A DNA stretch of 64,000 nt. Source: Portunus trituberculatus. Taxonomy: Eukaryota > Arthropoda > Malacostraca > Decapoda > Portunidae. The position numbers and the translations under genes are program-made. Positions 31,261 through 41,710 of the stretch are shown here, in pieces. The notes under the pieces were generated by a model that worked only from the letters and a program-made list of their open reading frames with translations, searched no databases and was not told the DNA's origin. Numbering within the stretch: position 1 is the first letter of the stretch; each line of letters opens with the position of its first letter. The stretch is from NCBI RefSeq assembly GCF_017591435.1, contig NC_059304.1, forward strand, positions 31,568,703 through 31,632,702, written 5' to 3'.

Positions 31261-34213
31261 TCATAAATCTAATAAATTTAAGTGCTTATCTAATCTGTTT
31301 TTAAACATTGTCAAACTAGTGCTATTTACAACCGTCTCTGGCAATGCATTCCAGAAGTCTACCACTCTATGACTAAAGAAATATTTTCTTATATCTAACC
31401 TGCAGCCTTGCTTTCTAATCTTCCTGCCATGATTTCTAGTCCTATTTCCCTCCTCTAAGGTAAAGAAAGATCTCACATCTATGTAGTTTGTATCTGAAAA
31501 CATTTTAAATAACTCTATCATATCCTCTTATACATCTCCTCTCAAATGAAAACATGTTTAATTCCTTTAATCTATCTCTATACTCCAGGCGCTTTAATGC
31601 TGGTATCATCCTAGTTGCTCTTCTCTGAACTGCTTCTAACATGTTGATATCCTGCCTATAGTGGGGTGACCAGGCCTGTATGCAATACTCTAAATGGGGC
31701 CTAACATAGGAATTATATAAGCTACGCACCACTTCCTTACTTTTATAACTAACATTTCTATTTATAAAACCCAGGATCCTATTTGCCCTATTTCTTGCTT
31801 CTAAACATTGCTTTGAAAATTTCATAGTTCTGTCTATCACTACTCCTAAATCCTTTCCTCCTCTACTGCCTCTAGCCAACATCCCTCCATCTCATAGCTA
31901 AAGTTTGTGTTGTCTTTACCTAAATGCATAACCTGACACTTTTAGAATTAAACTCCATCTGCCACCTGTCTGCCCATGCTATCAGCCTGTCCAGGTCTCG
32001 TTGTATTCTGTAATTGTCCTTTTCACCCTGTACTGCACATGCTATCTTAGTATCATCTGCAAACTTTGATACTTTGCTACTAATTCCTATATCTAAATCG
32101 TTAATGTACACCAAGAAAAGAAGAGGTCCTAGCACTGATCCTTGGGGTACCCACTAACCACTTCCTTCCACTCAGACATTGCCCCATTTAATACTACTCT
32201 CTGTTTCCTATCAGAAAGCCATTCACTAATCCAATCAACTAACCTACCCCTATCCCATGTAGTCTCAATTTGTACACTAGCCTCCTATGCGGTACCTTAT
32301 CAAATGCCTTGCTAAAATCTAGATATATAACATCTATGCTATTTCCATCATCTAACTCCTTGGTAATATATTCTAAGATATCGAGCAAATTTGTAAGACA
32401 GGACCTCCCTGATCTAAAGCCATGTTGGGTATCTCTAATTAATCTATTCTCATTTAAATGCTCCCAAATACTACCCTTAATGATTTTCTCTAGTATCTTA
32501 CATACTATACTAGTTAAACTGATCGGTCTATAATTATTCGCATCATCCTTCCTACCTTTTTAAATATTGGAGTAACATTAGCTAACTTCCAGTCCTGAGG
32601 TATCTCAGCAAACCTAAGTGATCTTTCAAAGATTAACTTAAGTGCTTCAGAAATACTGTCTACACCCTCCCTAAGTACTCTGGCATGTAGCTCATCAGGA
32701 CCACTAGCTTTCCTATCGTCTAGTTCAAGAATAAATTTCCTAATAATTCCCGGTTTTATATCAATATTTTCTAAAGCTCTTAAACTACTCGTCGCACTGT
32801 TTGTAACAGGATTTCCTATTCTTTCCTAGTAAATACTGAAGAAAATTGTTCATTCAATAATTCTACTATGTCTTCATTTTGATCCACTACTACACCATCT
32901 TTTCTGAGTGGTCCAATCCTATCCTTATTTCTTTTATCACTGACCTTGTAATAACTATATAATTTTTGGGATCTTTACTCCCAGCTCTAGCTAGTTTTAT
33001 CTCTGCCTGCCTTTTACTTTTTTTATAACCTTACTCAAATCATCCCTGACCTGTCTGTACCTAATCAAATCTACATCTTCCCACTTTTCTGCAACTCTCT
33101 GTATGCCCTCTTCTTCTCTCTGATCTGGCTACCTATCTCATGAGTCCACCATAATGGCTTCCTGTTTCTCTGCCTTATATCTTTGTAAGGGATACACTGC
33201 ATCACTATACCCTTTACTACAACCTTAAAATATCCCACATCTCCTGTGCAGTTTTATTTCCAAAACTATCTTCCCAGTTTACCTCTCCTAATAACTGACG
33301 TAACCTACCATAATTGCCTTTCTGATAGTTTGGGACTCTAGTCTTATTCACTATATTATCCCTACTGGAATTAATGATAAATCTAATTATATGATGGTCA
33401 CTGTTTGCTAAAGTCTCTCCTACCTCAACTTCCTTTAAACAATGCTCAATATTTGTTAGTACTATGTCTAAAACCTTCCTCCCCCTAGTAGGTTTATCTA
33501 CCATCTGCACTAAATAGTTATCCTGAAAACTTTCCATAAACTTATTTTCACTAGCATCTCCTACCATCCTCTCCCAGTTTACTGACTTAAGATTAAAATC
33601 CCTAAGATAATTGTCTGACTAGTACACCCCTATTTATCTCATCTACCATAAGGTTGTCTACATCTGCTGACTGGTTAGGTGGCCTATAAAAGCTCCTACT
33701 CTAATAACCTTACTTTTGTTTACTCTAACATCCAGCCATAAGGACTCTACTCTGTTATCTACCTTAATACCATTAACCTGACTGGAAATGAAGGATTTTT
33801 TACATAAATAACTACTCCTCCGCCTATCCTACCAATTCTCTGGTGTAAATACATAATGTATCCATCTACTTCATATTCTTTCCTATTTTCCTAAACTTTT
33901 CCTCATTTACCCATGCCTCTGTGACACATACAACATCTAAGTCCTCCTCAACTATATAACTAGATAACTCGTCCTTCTTGTTCCTAAGACTCCTGGCATT
34001 TACATAAAAACATTTAAGTCCTGCTACCTTCCTAGATGCTGTCTCCTTATTTGGAATCCTAATCTTATTCTCTCCTATTTGCACCTGGAAATCTTTCCTA
34101 ATCTTTTCACTATCTCTGTTTATCCTATCTAATTTATGTCTAGCATCTTTCTTCTGGAATGCATTTGCTACCTCACCCCTACACTCCATCCCAACTCCCC
34201 TCCAGACATCCAC
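31261..34213 (-). pseudogene. C2 ORF2: endonuclease plus RT, multiply frameshifted
   Basis: 33866-34213 reads from the end of ORF1 straight into the endonuclease start (KCFYVNARSLRNKKDEL, VVCVTEAW). 33217-33567 holds the rest of the endonuclease (NSDHHIIRFII). RT motif A is at about 32300-32350. 31920-32135 has LFLVYINDLDIGI and FADDTKIACA. 31505-31882 has NSYVRPHLEYCIQAW. 31261-31521 has the CR1-type C-terminus CRLDIRKYFF and WNALPETVVNS, then FKNRLDKHL. More than eight frameshifts, most in short homopolymers, make it inactive. The upstream frame is continuous with ORF1-type sequence, which matters for how the family is read. Confidence 0.85.
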
Positions 34214-34417
34214 TCAGCACATCCACACCCTTCCTACTCAGATGCACACCATCCCTAGCATACAAATCCTTCGCCCATAGAACCTATCCCATACATCCAC
34301 AAAGCTGACACCCACATCCTTACACATCCCTTTTACCCGACCATTCACACCAATGGCTCTAGACAACCATTCCTGCTAACATACACACGAGGCAAGATTC
34401 CTGACACTACACACCTC

Positions 34418-35308
34418 CTACCACTCTCCCTTATCTTGCCTAACATTTCCCGAAATCTTGCCACTAACTCCTCCGACCCACCTGCTCTGACATCGTTCCC
34501 ACCTACGTGCAAAACTACTACACCCTCCTCTCCATCCCCCAACCCTCTTCTGCACCTCCTCACTCACTGCCTTCACACCTGCACCAGGCATACACACGTT
34601 CGTCCTCCTATCCCTGTCTTTCCCACAGAAAGTGCTATCTAAATACCTAACCTGAGAGTCACCCACCACACACACCTGAGGTGTGCTAGGCACAACCCTC
34701 CTCCTCCTCTCCTCTACCCCCTTCTTTCTCCTTTCACTCACCACAACCACCTCATTCATTCCACTCTCACTCTCCCCCTCCCCCTCCAACAAACCGAACC
34801 TATTTTCACACTCAACAGGTTTAGTCCTATCCTCCCTAACTATCTCCGCTTTCCTTCCCCTCGCAACCTGCCATCTCTGCCTATCCTGACTACTATCTTT
34901 CCCAGTCTGGCTTGCCTGCTCCCTCTTCCCCACTCTGCTCTTCCCGACAGAGGGCCAAGCCACCCTGTCGCCCTCAGAAGGTCCAACCTTCGGCCTAACA
35001 CTGATCTCCTGCCTAATTTTTTCCACTGCCTCCCCAAGCCTCTTAACCTCCTCCTTCAATTCAAAGATGAGAACTTCGTTCGCACTTTTCCCCTCACTTA
35101 GCTTTCTGATTTCCTCTCGCAATTCTCGGTGCTCAAGAGAAAGAACTAAATTCTCGCTCTTGAGCCTACACACCATACACTCAGAAAAGTCAACGACCTT
35201 CCTGTCGTGCCCACACATCTCACACACAACAAACTCTCCCAATCCCACCTCAACACTCTCTTTCACGCACTCAATCACACTCTGATATACCTCAGTAGCT
35301 ACCGCCAT
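34418..35308 (-). CDS. C2 ORF1: zinc finger, coiled coil, SGNH start (longest copy)
   Basis: At 296 residues this is the longest intact ORF1 reading of family C. Residues 1-25 are a short helix. About 28-47 is the four-Cys finger (CEMCGHDRKVVDFSECMVC). About 50-105 is a charged coiled coil with heptad-like Leu (ELREEIRKLSEGKSANEVLI). About 110-190 is a basic Gln/Arg/Lys linker. From about 222 the SGNH block I reads VCVVGDSQVRYLDS. A frameshift in GGWRGG then takes the frame away from the rest of the SGNH domain, which continues in 34345-34563 (VLHVGGNDVRAGG) and on to DGVHLSRKG near 34230. The start at 35308 is the first ATG after the conserved 5' UTR. Probably RNA-binding; not functional as it stands. 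Confidence 0.75.
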   Translation of the reverse strand: MAVATEVYQSVIECVKESVEVGLGEFVVCEMCGHDRKVVDFSECMVCRLKSENLVLSLEHRELREEIRKLSEGKSANEVLIFELKEEVKRLGEAVEKIRQEISVRPKVGPSEGDRVAWPSVGKSRVGKREQASQTGKDSSQDRQRWQVARGRKAEIVREDRTKPVECENRFGLLEGEGESESGMNEVVVVSERRKKGVEERRRRVVPSTPQVCVVGDSQVRYLDSTFCGKDRDRRTNVCMPGAGVKAVSEEVQKRVGGWRGGCSSFARRWERCQSRWVGGVSGKISGNVRQDKGEW

Positions 35309-35736
35309 ACTAATTTACAATATGTTAACTCACAAACAAATAAAAATACTAGGTGACGGCGGGGTGAAGGAACCGCAGTGGTGGGAGGGCCTAAGTGAGG
35401 TCAACTAATCCTCTTTCAAGGTCAACTTGACGGTTACAAGCCTAGTCTCCTCGCTCTACCAAAAATACTTTTAACTCACAAACACTGATTCTAACCACTA
35501 TTTCACTCTAATCTAACACTTGCAGTACACACTTTCACTTCACTAACACTCAAAAGCACCACACACAGACACCAAGCACAAACACCACTCGCTAACTATA
35601 AAAACCACAGCCAGAAACGGAGCGCACACACAACACGTCCACTCGCCACCACAGCCCTGGGTGGTGACCTCTTCTGAGCTAGGGCACAGTGTATGGATGT
35701 GAATGCAAGTCTGAGTCCCACAGAAAGGTGTGCTAG

Positions 35737-36918
35737 CAGTTTTGCCAGATTGCTCTTAAGGGAATCGGCTACAAGTAGCGCTAAAACTGGCTAGAAAATG
35801 GCTAAATTCTTATGTAAATGGCTAAAAAAAACGGCTGTTTTTTTTTTTTCCGGCAACAAAAAGAAAACTTAATCAGAATGTATTGTGATTATGATGTAGT
35901 CTTTTCTTACCTTGGAGTTACTCGTACATGTCTTGGAAAATGATGCTGAGCACTTCATCGTCTTGTTCCTCAGTAGACGCCGACGACGTTGATGGCTCAT
36001 TTGCTGCACTTGACGGTGAGTACTTTTGACTCGAGGCAACAAGATCCAAGACATCATTTGGGAGATCGTAAGACACACAGGTTTGCGACATTCGCTTCAG
36101 CCCATAACGTACATGCAGTAATGCGTTAGTGGTGTCTGCTTGCATTTTATTTCTTAATTTGGTCTTTATTATGTTAATTTGGCTGAAAACCCTCTCAATT
36201 TCTGCATTTGAATGTGGCAAACTTAGCACTGTTAGCGCAATAGATGAGAGCTCATGATAAGGGTTATTGTCTGAAGCGTCTTTGTACCTGTTAACCTCAG
36301 CCCAAAATTTTACAGTGTCTTTTGTTTCAAGCCATTTTACTAGGGTTATATTTGACCACTGAAGCTCAATTTTTGTTATATCCTCTGCACTAACATTTAA
36401 TAGTTCCAAGAGAGGGGCAATGGAGTTCTTTACCACACGGAGAGTGTTTCCAACACTGAATAGTGACATGGTTCTCAATACGCGCACGTTGTCTGGAAGC
36501 CTATGGCGAAGTTCTGTGATTAGAGTCAAAAGGAAATGTTTGCATCTTTCCTGTAGATTCCCCCTCTAAATTCGGATACTTTTCAGACGAACTGTTGTTG
36601 GTTACGAGTTACGACTTCGCCCAACCCTTCCCTCGGCTCCCCACCTTCTGCTATCAACTATCACCACCGCCACAATTTCCCAATACTCATAATATAAAAC
36701 ATTTCTAACGATAATTTATTCCATAACCTAGTAATTTATATAAACAATGTTCTATTCACACGAAAATTTCTTTATCGCAGAAAATCGGCTAAAAAATGGC
36801 TAACTTTGGGAGGGCTTCGGCTGCTTTTTCCGGCTATCGGCTAAAAACAATTTTTTCTGGCTAGAATCCGCTAAATCCGGCTAAATCTAGCCGGAAAACG
36901 GCTAATCTGGCAACACTG
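35737..36918 (-). mobile_element. hAT transposon, internally deleted (1182 bp)
   Basis: Ends CAGTTTTGCCAGATT and AATCTGGCAACACTG form a 15-bp TIR with one mismatch. Both flanks read TGTGCTAG (35729-35736 and 36919-36926), an exact 8-bp target duplication. The subterminal regions hold many copies of GGCTAAA/CGGCTA, probable transposase-binding repeats. It carries only the C-terminal transposase part. Inserted in P4. Confidence 0.92.
35918..36529 (-). pseudogene. hAT transposase, C-terminal fragment with dimerisation domain
   Basis: A 203-residue frame. The hAT C-terminal dimerisation region is clear: SSIALTVLSLPHSNAEIERV followed by FSQINIIKTKLRNKM and LLHVRYGL. This box ends the RNase H-fold catalytic core and mediates oligomerisation of hAT transposases. 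The tail is acidic and Ser-rich (SSAANEPSTSSASTEEQDDE). A full hAT transposase is about 600-700 residues; the BED finger and the first two catalytic acids are missing because the element is internally deleted. The first ATG is internal, and upstream codons (KYPNLEGES) stay partly open. It cannot act alone. Confidence 0.85.
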
Positions 36919-37208
36919 TGTGCTAGGCTGTGTGACATGGGGGAGGACGAGACGGTGGAACATGTCATGCTGATCTTGAGTTAATTAGGGCATAATAGGA
37001 TAAAAAGTAGGAAGGGAATGGATGGTGTTCCTGCTGGGACTGTGTAGAGAGAGAGAAGACAGGCATGAGATGATGCAAGCGACCTCGTCATCTTGATACA
37101 CTTACAAGTACACAATACATTATATACTAATTCTAAATATTTGGCCCATTAACAGGGCTAAGTCCTGGATCGAATTCCTCTACAATCTGTAATCCCCATA
37201 CATGGGGA

Positions 37209-39942
37209 TCATGTTGTATCTGAGAACATTTTAAATAACTCTATCATATCCCCTCTTATACATCTCCTCTCAAATGAAAACATGTTTAATTCCTTTAATC
37301 TATCTCTATACTCCAGGCGCTTTAAAGCTGGTATCATCCTAGTTGCTCTTCTCTGAACTGCTTCTAACATGTTGATATCCTGCCTATAGTGGGGTGACCA
37401 GGCCTGTATGCAATACTCTAAATGGGGCCTAACATAGGAATTATATAAGCTACGCACCACTTCCTTACTTTTATAACTAACATTTCTATTTATAAAACCC
37501 AGGATCCTATTTGCCCTATTTCTTGCTTCTAAACATTGCTTTGAAAATTTCATAGTCCTGTCTATCACTACTCCTAAATCCTTTCCTTCCTCTACTGCCT
37601 CTAGCCAACATCCCTCCATCTCATAGTTAAAGTTTGTGTTGTCTTTACCTAAATGCATAACCTGACACTTTTAGAATTAAACTCCATCTGCCACCTGTCT
37701 GCCCATGCTATCAGCCTGTCCAGGTCTCGTTGTATTCTGTAATTGTCCTTTTCACCCTGTACTGCACATGCTATCTTAGTATCATCTGCAAACTTTGATA
37801 CTTTGCTACTAATTCCTATATCTAAATCGTTAATGTACACCAAGAAAAGAAGAGGTCCTAGCACTGATCCTTGGGGTACCCCACTAACCACTTCCTTCCA
37901 CTCAGACATTGCCCCATTTAATACTACTCTCTGTTTCCTATCAGAAAGCCATTCACTAATCCAATCAACTAACCTACCCCTATCCCATGTAGTCTCAATT
38001 TGTACACTAGCCTCCTATGCGGTACCTTATCAAACGCCTTGCTAAAATCTAGATATATAACATCTATGCTATTTCCATCATCTAACTCCTTGGTAATATA
38101 TTCTAAGATATCGAGCAAATTTGTAAGACAGGACCTCCCTGATCTAAAGCCATGTTGGGTATCTCTAATTAATCTATTCTCATTTAAATGCTCCCAAATA
38201 CTACCCTTAATGATTTTCTCTAGTATCTTACATACTATACTAGTTAAACTGATCGGTCTATAATTATTCGCATCATCCTTCCTACCTTTTTAAATATTGG
38301 AGTAACATTAGCTAACTTCCAGTCCTGAGGTATCTCAGCAAACCTAAGTGATCTTTCAAAGATTAACTTAAGTGCTTCAGAAATACTGTCTACACCCTCC
38401 CTAAGTACTCTGGCATGTAGCTCATCAGGACCACTAGCTTTCCTATCGTCTAGTTCAAGAATAAATTTCCTAATAATTCCCGGTTTTATATCAATATTTT
38501 CTAAAGCTCTTAAACTACTCGTCGCACTGTTTGTAACAGGATTTCCTATTCTTTCCTAGTAAATACTGAAGAAAATTGTTCATTCAATAATTCTACTATG
38601 TCTTCATTTTGATCCACTACTACACCATCTTTTCTGAGTGGTCCAATCCTATCCTTATTTCTTTTATCACTGACCTTGTAATAACTATATAATTTTTGGG
38701 ATCTTTACTCCCAGCTCTAGCTAGTTTTATCTCTGCCTGCCTTTTACTTTTTTATAACCTTACTCAAATCATCTCTGACCTGTCTGTACCTAATCAAATC
38801 TACATCTTCCCACTTTTCTGCAACTCTCTGTATGCCTCTTCTTCTCTCTGATCTGGCTACCTATCTCATGAGTCCACCATAATGGCTTCCTGTTTCTCTG
38901 CCTTATATCTTTGTAAGGGATACACTGCATCACTATACCCTTTACTACAACCTTAAAAATATCCCACATCTCCTGTGCAGTTTTATTTCCAAAACTATCT
39001 TCCCAGTTTACCTCTCCTAATAACTGACGTAACCTACCATAATTGCCTTTCTGATAGTTTGGGACTCTAGTCTTATTCACTATATTATCCCTACTGGAAT
39101 TAATGATAAATCTAATTATATGATGGTCACTGTTTGCTAAAGTCTCTCCTACCTCAACTTCCTTTAAACAATGCTCAATATTTGTTAGTACTATGTCTAA
39201 AACCTTCCTCCCCCTAGTAGGTTTATCTACCATCTGCACTAAATAGTTATCCTGAAAACTTTCCATAAACTTATTTTCACTAGCATCTCCTACCATCCTC
39301 TCCCAGTTTACTGACTTAAGATTAAAATCCCTAAGATAATTGTCTGACTAGTACACCCCTATTTATCTCATCTACCATAAGGTTGTCTACATCTGCTGAC
39401 TGGTTAGGTGGTCTATAAAAGCTCCTACTCTAATAACCTTACTTTTGTTTACTCTAACATCCAGCCATAAGGACTCTACTCTGTTATCTACCTTAATACC
39501 ATTAACCTGACTGGAAATGAAGGATTTTTTACATAAATAACTACTCCTCCACCTATCCTACCAATTCTCTGGTGTAAATACATAATGTATCCATCTACTT
39601 CATATTCTTTCCTATTTTCCTAAACTTTTCCTCATTTACCCATGCCTCTGTGACACATACAACATCTAAGTCCTCCTCAACTATATAACTAGATAACTCG
39701 TCCTTCTTGTTCCTAAGACTCCTGGCATTTACATAAAAACATTTAAGTCCTGCTACCTTCCTAGATGCTGTCTCCTTATTTGGAATCCTAATCTTATTCT
39801 CTCCTATTTGCACCTGGAAATCTTTCCTAATCTTTTCACTATCTCTGTTTATCCTATCTAATTTATGTCTAGCATCTTTCTTCTGGAATGCATTTGCTAC
39901 CTCACCCCTACACTCCATCCCAACTCCCCTCCAGACATCCAC
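37209..39942 (-). pseudogene. C3 ORF2: endonuclease plus RT, truncated
   Basis: 39595-39942 reads ORF1-end sequence into the endonuclease start (CFYVNARSL, VVCVTEAW). 38790-39296 (168 residues) has MVGDASENKFMES, KVLDIVLTN, SDHHIIRFII and the linker. 37649-37909 has WKEVVSGVPQGSVLGPLLF and FADDTKIACA. 37209-37658 has the thumb to DMIELFKMFSDT, where the deletion cuts it off before the RLDIRKYFF box. The same frameshifts occur here as in C2, for example in the CTTTCCTAGTAAAT and CCTATAAAAGCTCC runs. RT identity is sure; it is not functional. Confidence 0.85.
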
Positions 39943-40073
39943 TCAGCACATCCACACCCTTCCTACTCAGATGCACACCATCCCTAGCATACAAATCCTT
40001 CGCCCATAGAACCTATCCCATACATCCACAAAGCTGACACCCACATCCTTACACATCCCTTTTACCCGATCAT

Positions 40074-41041
40074 TCACACCAATGGCTCTAGACAACCATT
40101 CCTGCTAACATACACACGAGGCAAGATTCCTGACACTACACACCTCCTACCACTCTCCCTTATCTTGCCTAACATTTCCCGAAATCTTGCCACTAACTCC
40201 TCCGACCCACCTGCTCTGACATCGTTCCCACCTACGTGCAAAACTACTACACCCTCCCTCTCCATCCCCCCAACCCTCTTCTGCACCTCCTCACTCACTG
40301 CCTTCACACCTGCACCAGGCATACACACGTTCGTCCTCCTATCCCTGTCTTTCCCACAGAAAGTGCTATCTAAATACCTAACCTGAGAGTCACCCACCAC
40401 ACACACCTGAGGTGTGCTAGGCACAACCATCCTCCTCCTCTCCTCTACCCCCTTCTTTCTCCTTTCACTCACCACAACCACTTCATTCACTCCACTCTCA
40501 CTCTCACTCTCCCTCCCTCCAACAAACCGAACCTATTTTCACACTCAACAGGTTTAGTCCTATCCTCCCTAACTGCCTCCGCTTTCCTTCCCCTCGCAAC
40601 CTGCCATCTCTGCCCATCCTGACTACTATCTTTCCCAGTCTGGCTCGCCTGCTCCCTCTTCCCCACTCTGCTCTTCCCGACAGAGGGCCAAGCCACCCTG
40701 TCGCCCTCAGAAGGTCCAACCTTCGGCCTAACACTGATCTCCTGCCTAATTTTTTCCACTGCCTCCCCAAGCCTCTTAACCTCCTCCTTCAACTCAAAGA
40801 TGAGAACTTCGTTCGCACTTTTCCCCTCACTTAGCTTTCTGATTTCCTCTCGCAATTCTCGGTGCTCAAGAGAAAGAACTAAATTCTCGCTCTTGAGCCT
40901 ACACACCATACACTCAGAAAAGTCAACGACCTTCCTGTCATGCCCACACATCTCACACACAACAAACTCTCCCAATCCCACCTCAACACTCTCTTTCACG
41001 CACTCAATCACACTCTGATATACCTCAGTAGCTACCGCCAT
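40074..41041 (-). pseudogene. C3 ORF1: zinc finger, coiled coil, SGNH domain
   Basis: 40487-41041 (184 residues) has the four-Cys finger and coiled coil. 40074-40490 (138 residues) has SGNH block I (VCVVGDSQVRYLDS) and block III (VVVLHVGGNDVRAGG) in one frame. It therefore joins two blocks that are split by a frameshift in C2. Block V (DGVHLSRKG) lies just downstream near 39965 in another frame. The break between the two pieces is in the GGRVRVRVE stretch. All SGNH catalytic residues are present across frames. Confidence 0.75.
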
Positions 41042-41448
41042 ACTAATTTACAATCTGTTAACTCACAAACAAATAAAAATACTTGGTGACGGCGGGGTGG
41101 GGGAACCGCGGTGGTGGGGGGCCTAAGTGAGGTCAACTAATCCTCTTTCAAGGTCAACTTGACAGTTACAAGCCTAGTCTCCTCGCTCTACAAAATACTT
41201 TTAACTCACAAACACTGATTCTAACCACTATTTCACTCTAATCTAACACTTGCAGTACACACTTTCACTTCACTAACACTCAAAAGCACCACACACAGAC
41301 ACCAAGCACAAACACCACTCGCTAACTATAAAAACCACAGCCAAAAACGGAGCGCACACACAACACGTCCACTCGCCACCGTAGCTCTCTAATAATCTGG
41401 AAAGAATGTGGCGAGCGAGGTGTAGGGATCATTAACGAAGAGAAATAC

Positions 41449-41494
41449 TACTTTTTTTCTTTTTTTTCTGTTTTGTCTCTTTTGTCCTCTACAG
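41449..41494 (+). other. Splice-acceptor-like tract in P4 3' UTR
   Basis: T-rich tract (TACTTTTTTTCTTTTTTTTC, then TGTTTTGTCTCTTTTGTCC) ending in TCTACAG, followed by GAGCAGCCGATCTAAAGGCC and, 53 bases on, the ATCAAG tail at 41547-41564. Confidence 0.6.
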
Positions 41495-41564
41495 GAGCAG
41501 CCGATCTAAAGGCCTGGCTCCGGAGCGATCCCGAGCCACCTGTAGTATCAAGATCAAGATCAAG

Positions 41565-41710
41565 AGTCAGTGCTGAACGCATAAACACCGCGTACTTCAC
41601 CTTTGGAGCACTAGAGGTTGTGACGCACAGCCTGCCCTTCCACAGCATACCCACAAGAAGAAAACAGGTACACTTACCTATATCCTGAAATGCTACCTCT
41701 TGAGGTATTT
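41565..41710. other. Unassigned spacer
   Basis: About 146 bases between the P4 tail and the palindrome. I see no gene, no repeat match within the window, and no clear signal. Confidence 0.5.

Larger units (their letters stand above)
30981..35654 (-). mobile_element. CR1-like LINE, copy C2 (full-length ends)
   Basis: Minus-strand LINE from the shared 5' end at 35654 to AACAT-type repeats at 30981-31005. Same order as C1 and no large insertion. It sits inside P4; the P4 bases CGGAAG expected at the target are not seen, so a small target deletion is likely. It shares many single-base losses with C3 that C1 lacks. Confidence 0.85.
37080..41384 (-). mobile_element. CR1-like LINE, copy C3 (5' complete, 3' damaged)
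   Basis: Minus-strand copy with the shared 5' end at 41384. At the 3' side it lacks the AACAT tail, starting at GCGACCTCGTCATC, and has an internal deletion of about 285 bases after CATGGGGATCATG, which joins directly to TTGTATCTGAGAAC and removes the RT C-terminus. It is inserted in P4. From about 37490 to 41384 it is nearly identical to C2. Confidence 0.85.
30946..41564 (+). mobile_element. PHD/SGNH-type LINE, copy P4 (about 450 bp, split by three insertions)
   Basis: Four short plus-strand pieces make one 5'-truncated LINE. 30946-30980 (KEAPMYERWYD) joins 35655-35736 (LGGDLLFRARAQC-like; GGTGGTGACC), then 36927-37079 (CDMGEDETVEHVMLI), then 41385-41564 (ERMWRAR, acceptor-like tract, ATCAAG tail). 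Between them sit C2, a hAT element and C3. The first piece lies about 12 bases behind the tail of P3, the same head-to-tail placement as P2 behind P1. The third piece seems rearranged: a stretch like AGACAGGCATGAGATGATGC follows sequence it should precede. No coding capacity remains. Confidence 0.75.

Noticed and set aside
41473..41688. Plus-strand frame across the P4 tail (71 codons)
   Set aside because: It translates the 3' UTR and the ATCAAG tail (SRSRS-type); no gene evidence.
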